Positions 13,587 to 13,687 of a stretch of DNA of 13,687 bases are shown piece by piece. Below the pieces are notes generated by a model. That model did not search any database. It had not been told where the DNA came from and was given only the letters and a program-made list of their open reading frames with translations. Location: NCBI GenBank assembly GCA_020629335.1, contig JAHDDN010000111.1, forward strand, positions 1-13,687. The letters run 5' to 3'. This DNA comes from Chitinophagales bacterium. Lineage in GTDB: Bacteria; Bacteroidota; Bacteroidia; Chitinophagales; UBA2359. The stretch's first letter is position 1. Every line of letters begins with the position of its first letter. A program made the position numbers and the translations under genes.

Positions 13587-13687
13587 ATGGCAAGCCAAAA
13601 TAAAATAAGTATTATCTTAGTTGCAGCGGGCCTTTCTTCAAGAATGGGAGCAAAAAATAAATTACTGCTACCCATTCAGGGGAAGGC
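13587..13687 (+). CDS. MobA/MocA-like nucleotidyltransferase (partial, runs off window)
   Basis: Only the first 33 codons are present. From ATG 13587 the product begins MASQNKISIILVAAGLSSRM and continues GAKNKLLLPIQGK. This is the NTP-transferase signature LxAAGxSxRMGxxK-LL, with the basic residue and glycines that bind the nucleotide. The family includes MocA, which adds CMP to molybdopterin to give the cytosine dinucleotide form used by xanthine-oxidase-type enzymes. Placement 44 bases after the molybdenum hydroxylase subunit genes supports that role. Other nucleotidyltransferases share the motif, so the assignment to MocA is inferred. Confidence 0.8.
   Translation, partial: MASQNKISIILVAAGLSSRMGAKNKLLLPIQGK

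Overview
This window looks like a chromosomal segment from a Bacteroidota bacterium, probably a marine or aquatic Cytophagia/Flavobacteriia-type organism. The evidence is an AT-rich background, near absence of Shine-Dalgarno sequences, TAnnTTTG-like promoter boxes, a secreted protein ending in a type IX secretion (T9SS) C-terminal sorting domain, and many serine-hydrolase and AraC-type genes typical of that phylum. I cannot name the genus from the sequence alone.

Layout. The left part (61-3801, + strand) holds an exported beta-lactamase-fold serine hydrolase with a C-terminal TPR pair, then a large secreted beta-propeller protein with a T9SS sorting domain. A cluster of palindromic and tandem short repeats follows (about 3807-3890). 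Next is a compact metabolic module. An AraC-type regulator (- strand, 3884-4738) is divergent, across 55 bp, from an animal-type L-serine/L-threonine dehydratase (4794-5720) and a VOC/glyoxalase-fold protein (5746-6138). From 6139 to about 9870 the window becomes repeat-rich and gene-poor. It contains a thioredoxin-fold protein with a single active-site cysteine (-), a lipoprotein serine hydrolase (+) and an orphan 140-aa protein (-), separated by small fold-back repeats.

The right part has a sterol desaturase/fatty acid hydroxylase gene (-) whose 5' end carries an in-frame TAA. Divergent from it is an operon for a periplasmic molybdenum hydroxylase: a 2Fe-2S subunit, a Tat-exported molybdopterin subunit, and, cut by the window edge, a MobA/MocA-like nucleotidyltransferase that probably matures the cofactor.

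The most notable signal is in the non-coding DNA. There are two about 160-bp fold-back elements with different terminal repeats but a shared 11-nt core. One has a 15-bp TIR and a perfect 8-bp target duplication, like an IS66-type MITE. The other overlaps the start codon of the orphan gene. A half copy of the second element sits one base after the VOC stop codon. A second family of about 130-170 bp repeats occurs three times (two direct, one inverted). REP-like palindromes recur at 3815, 6320 and 13548. No CRISPR array, rRNA, tRNA, phage module or recognisable defence system is visible.
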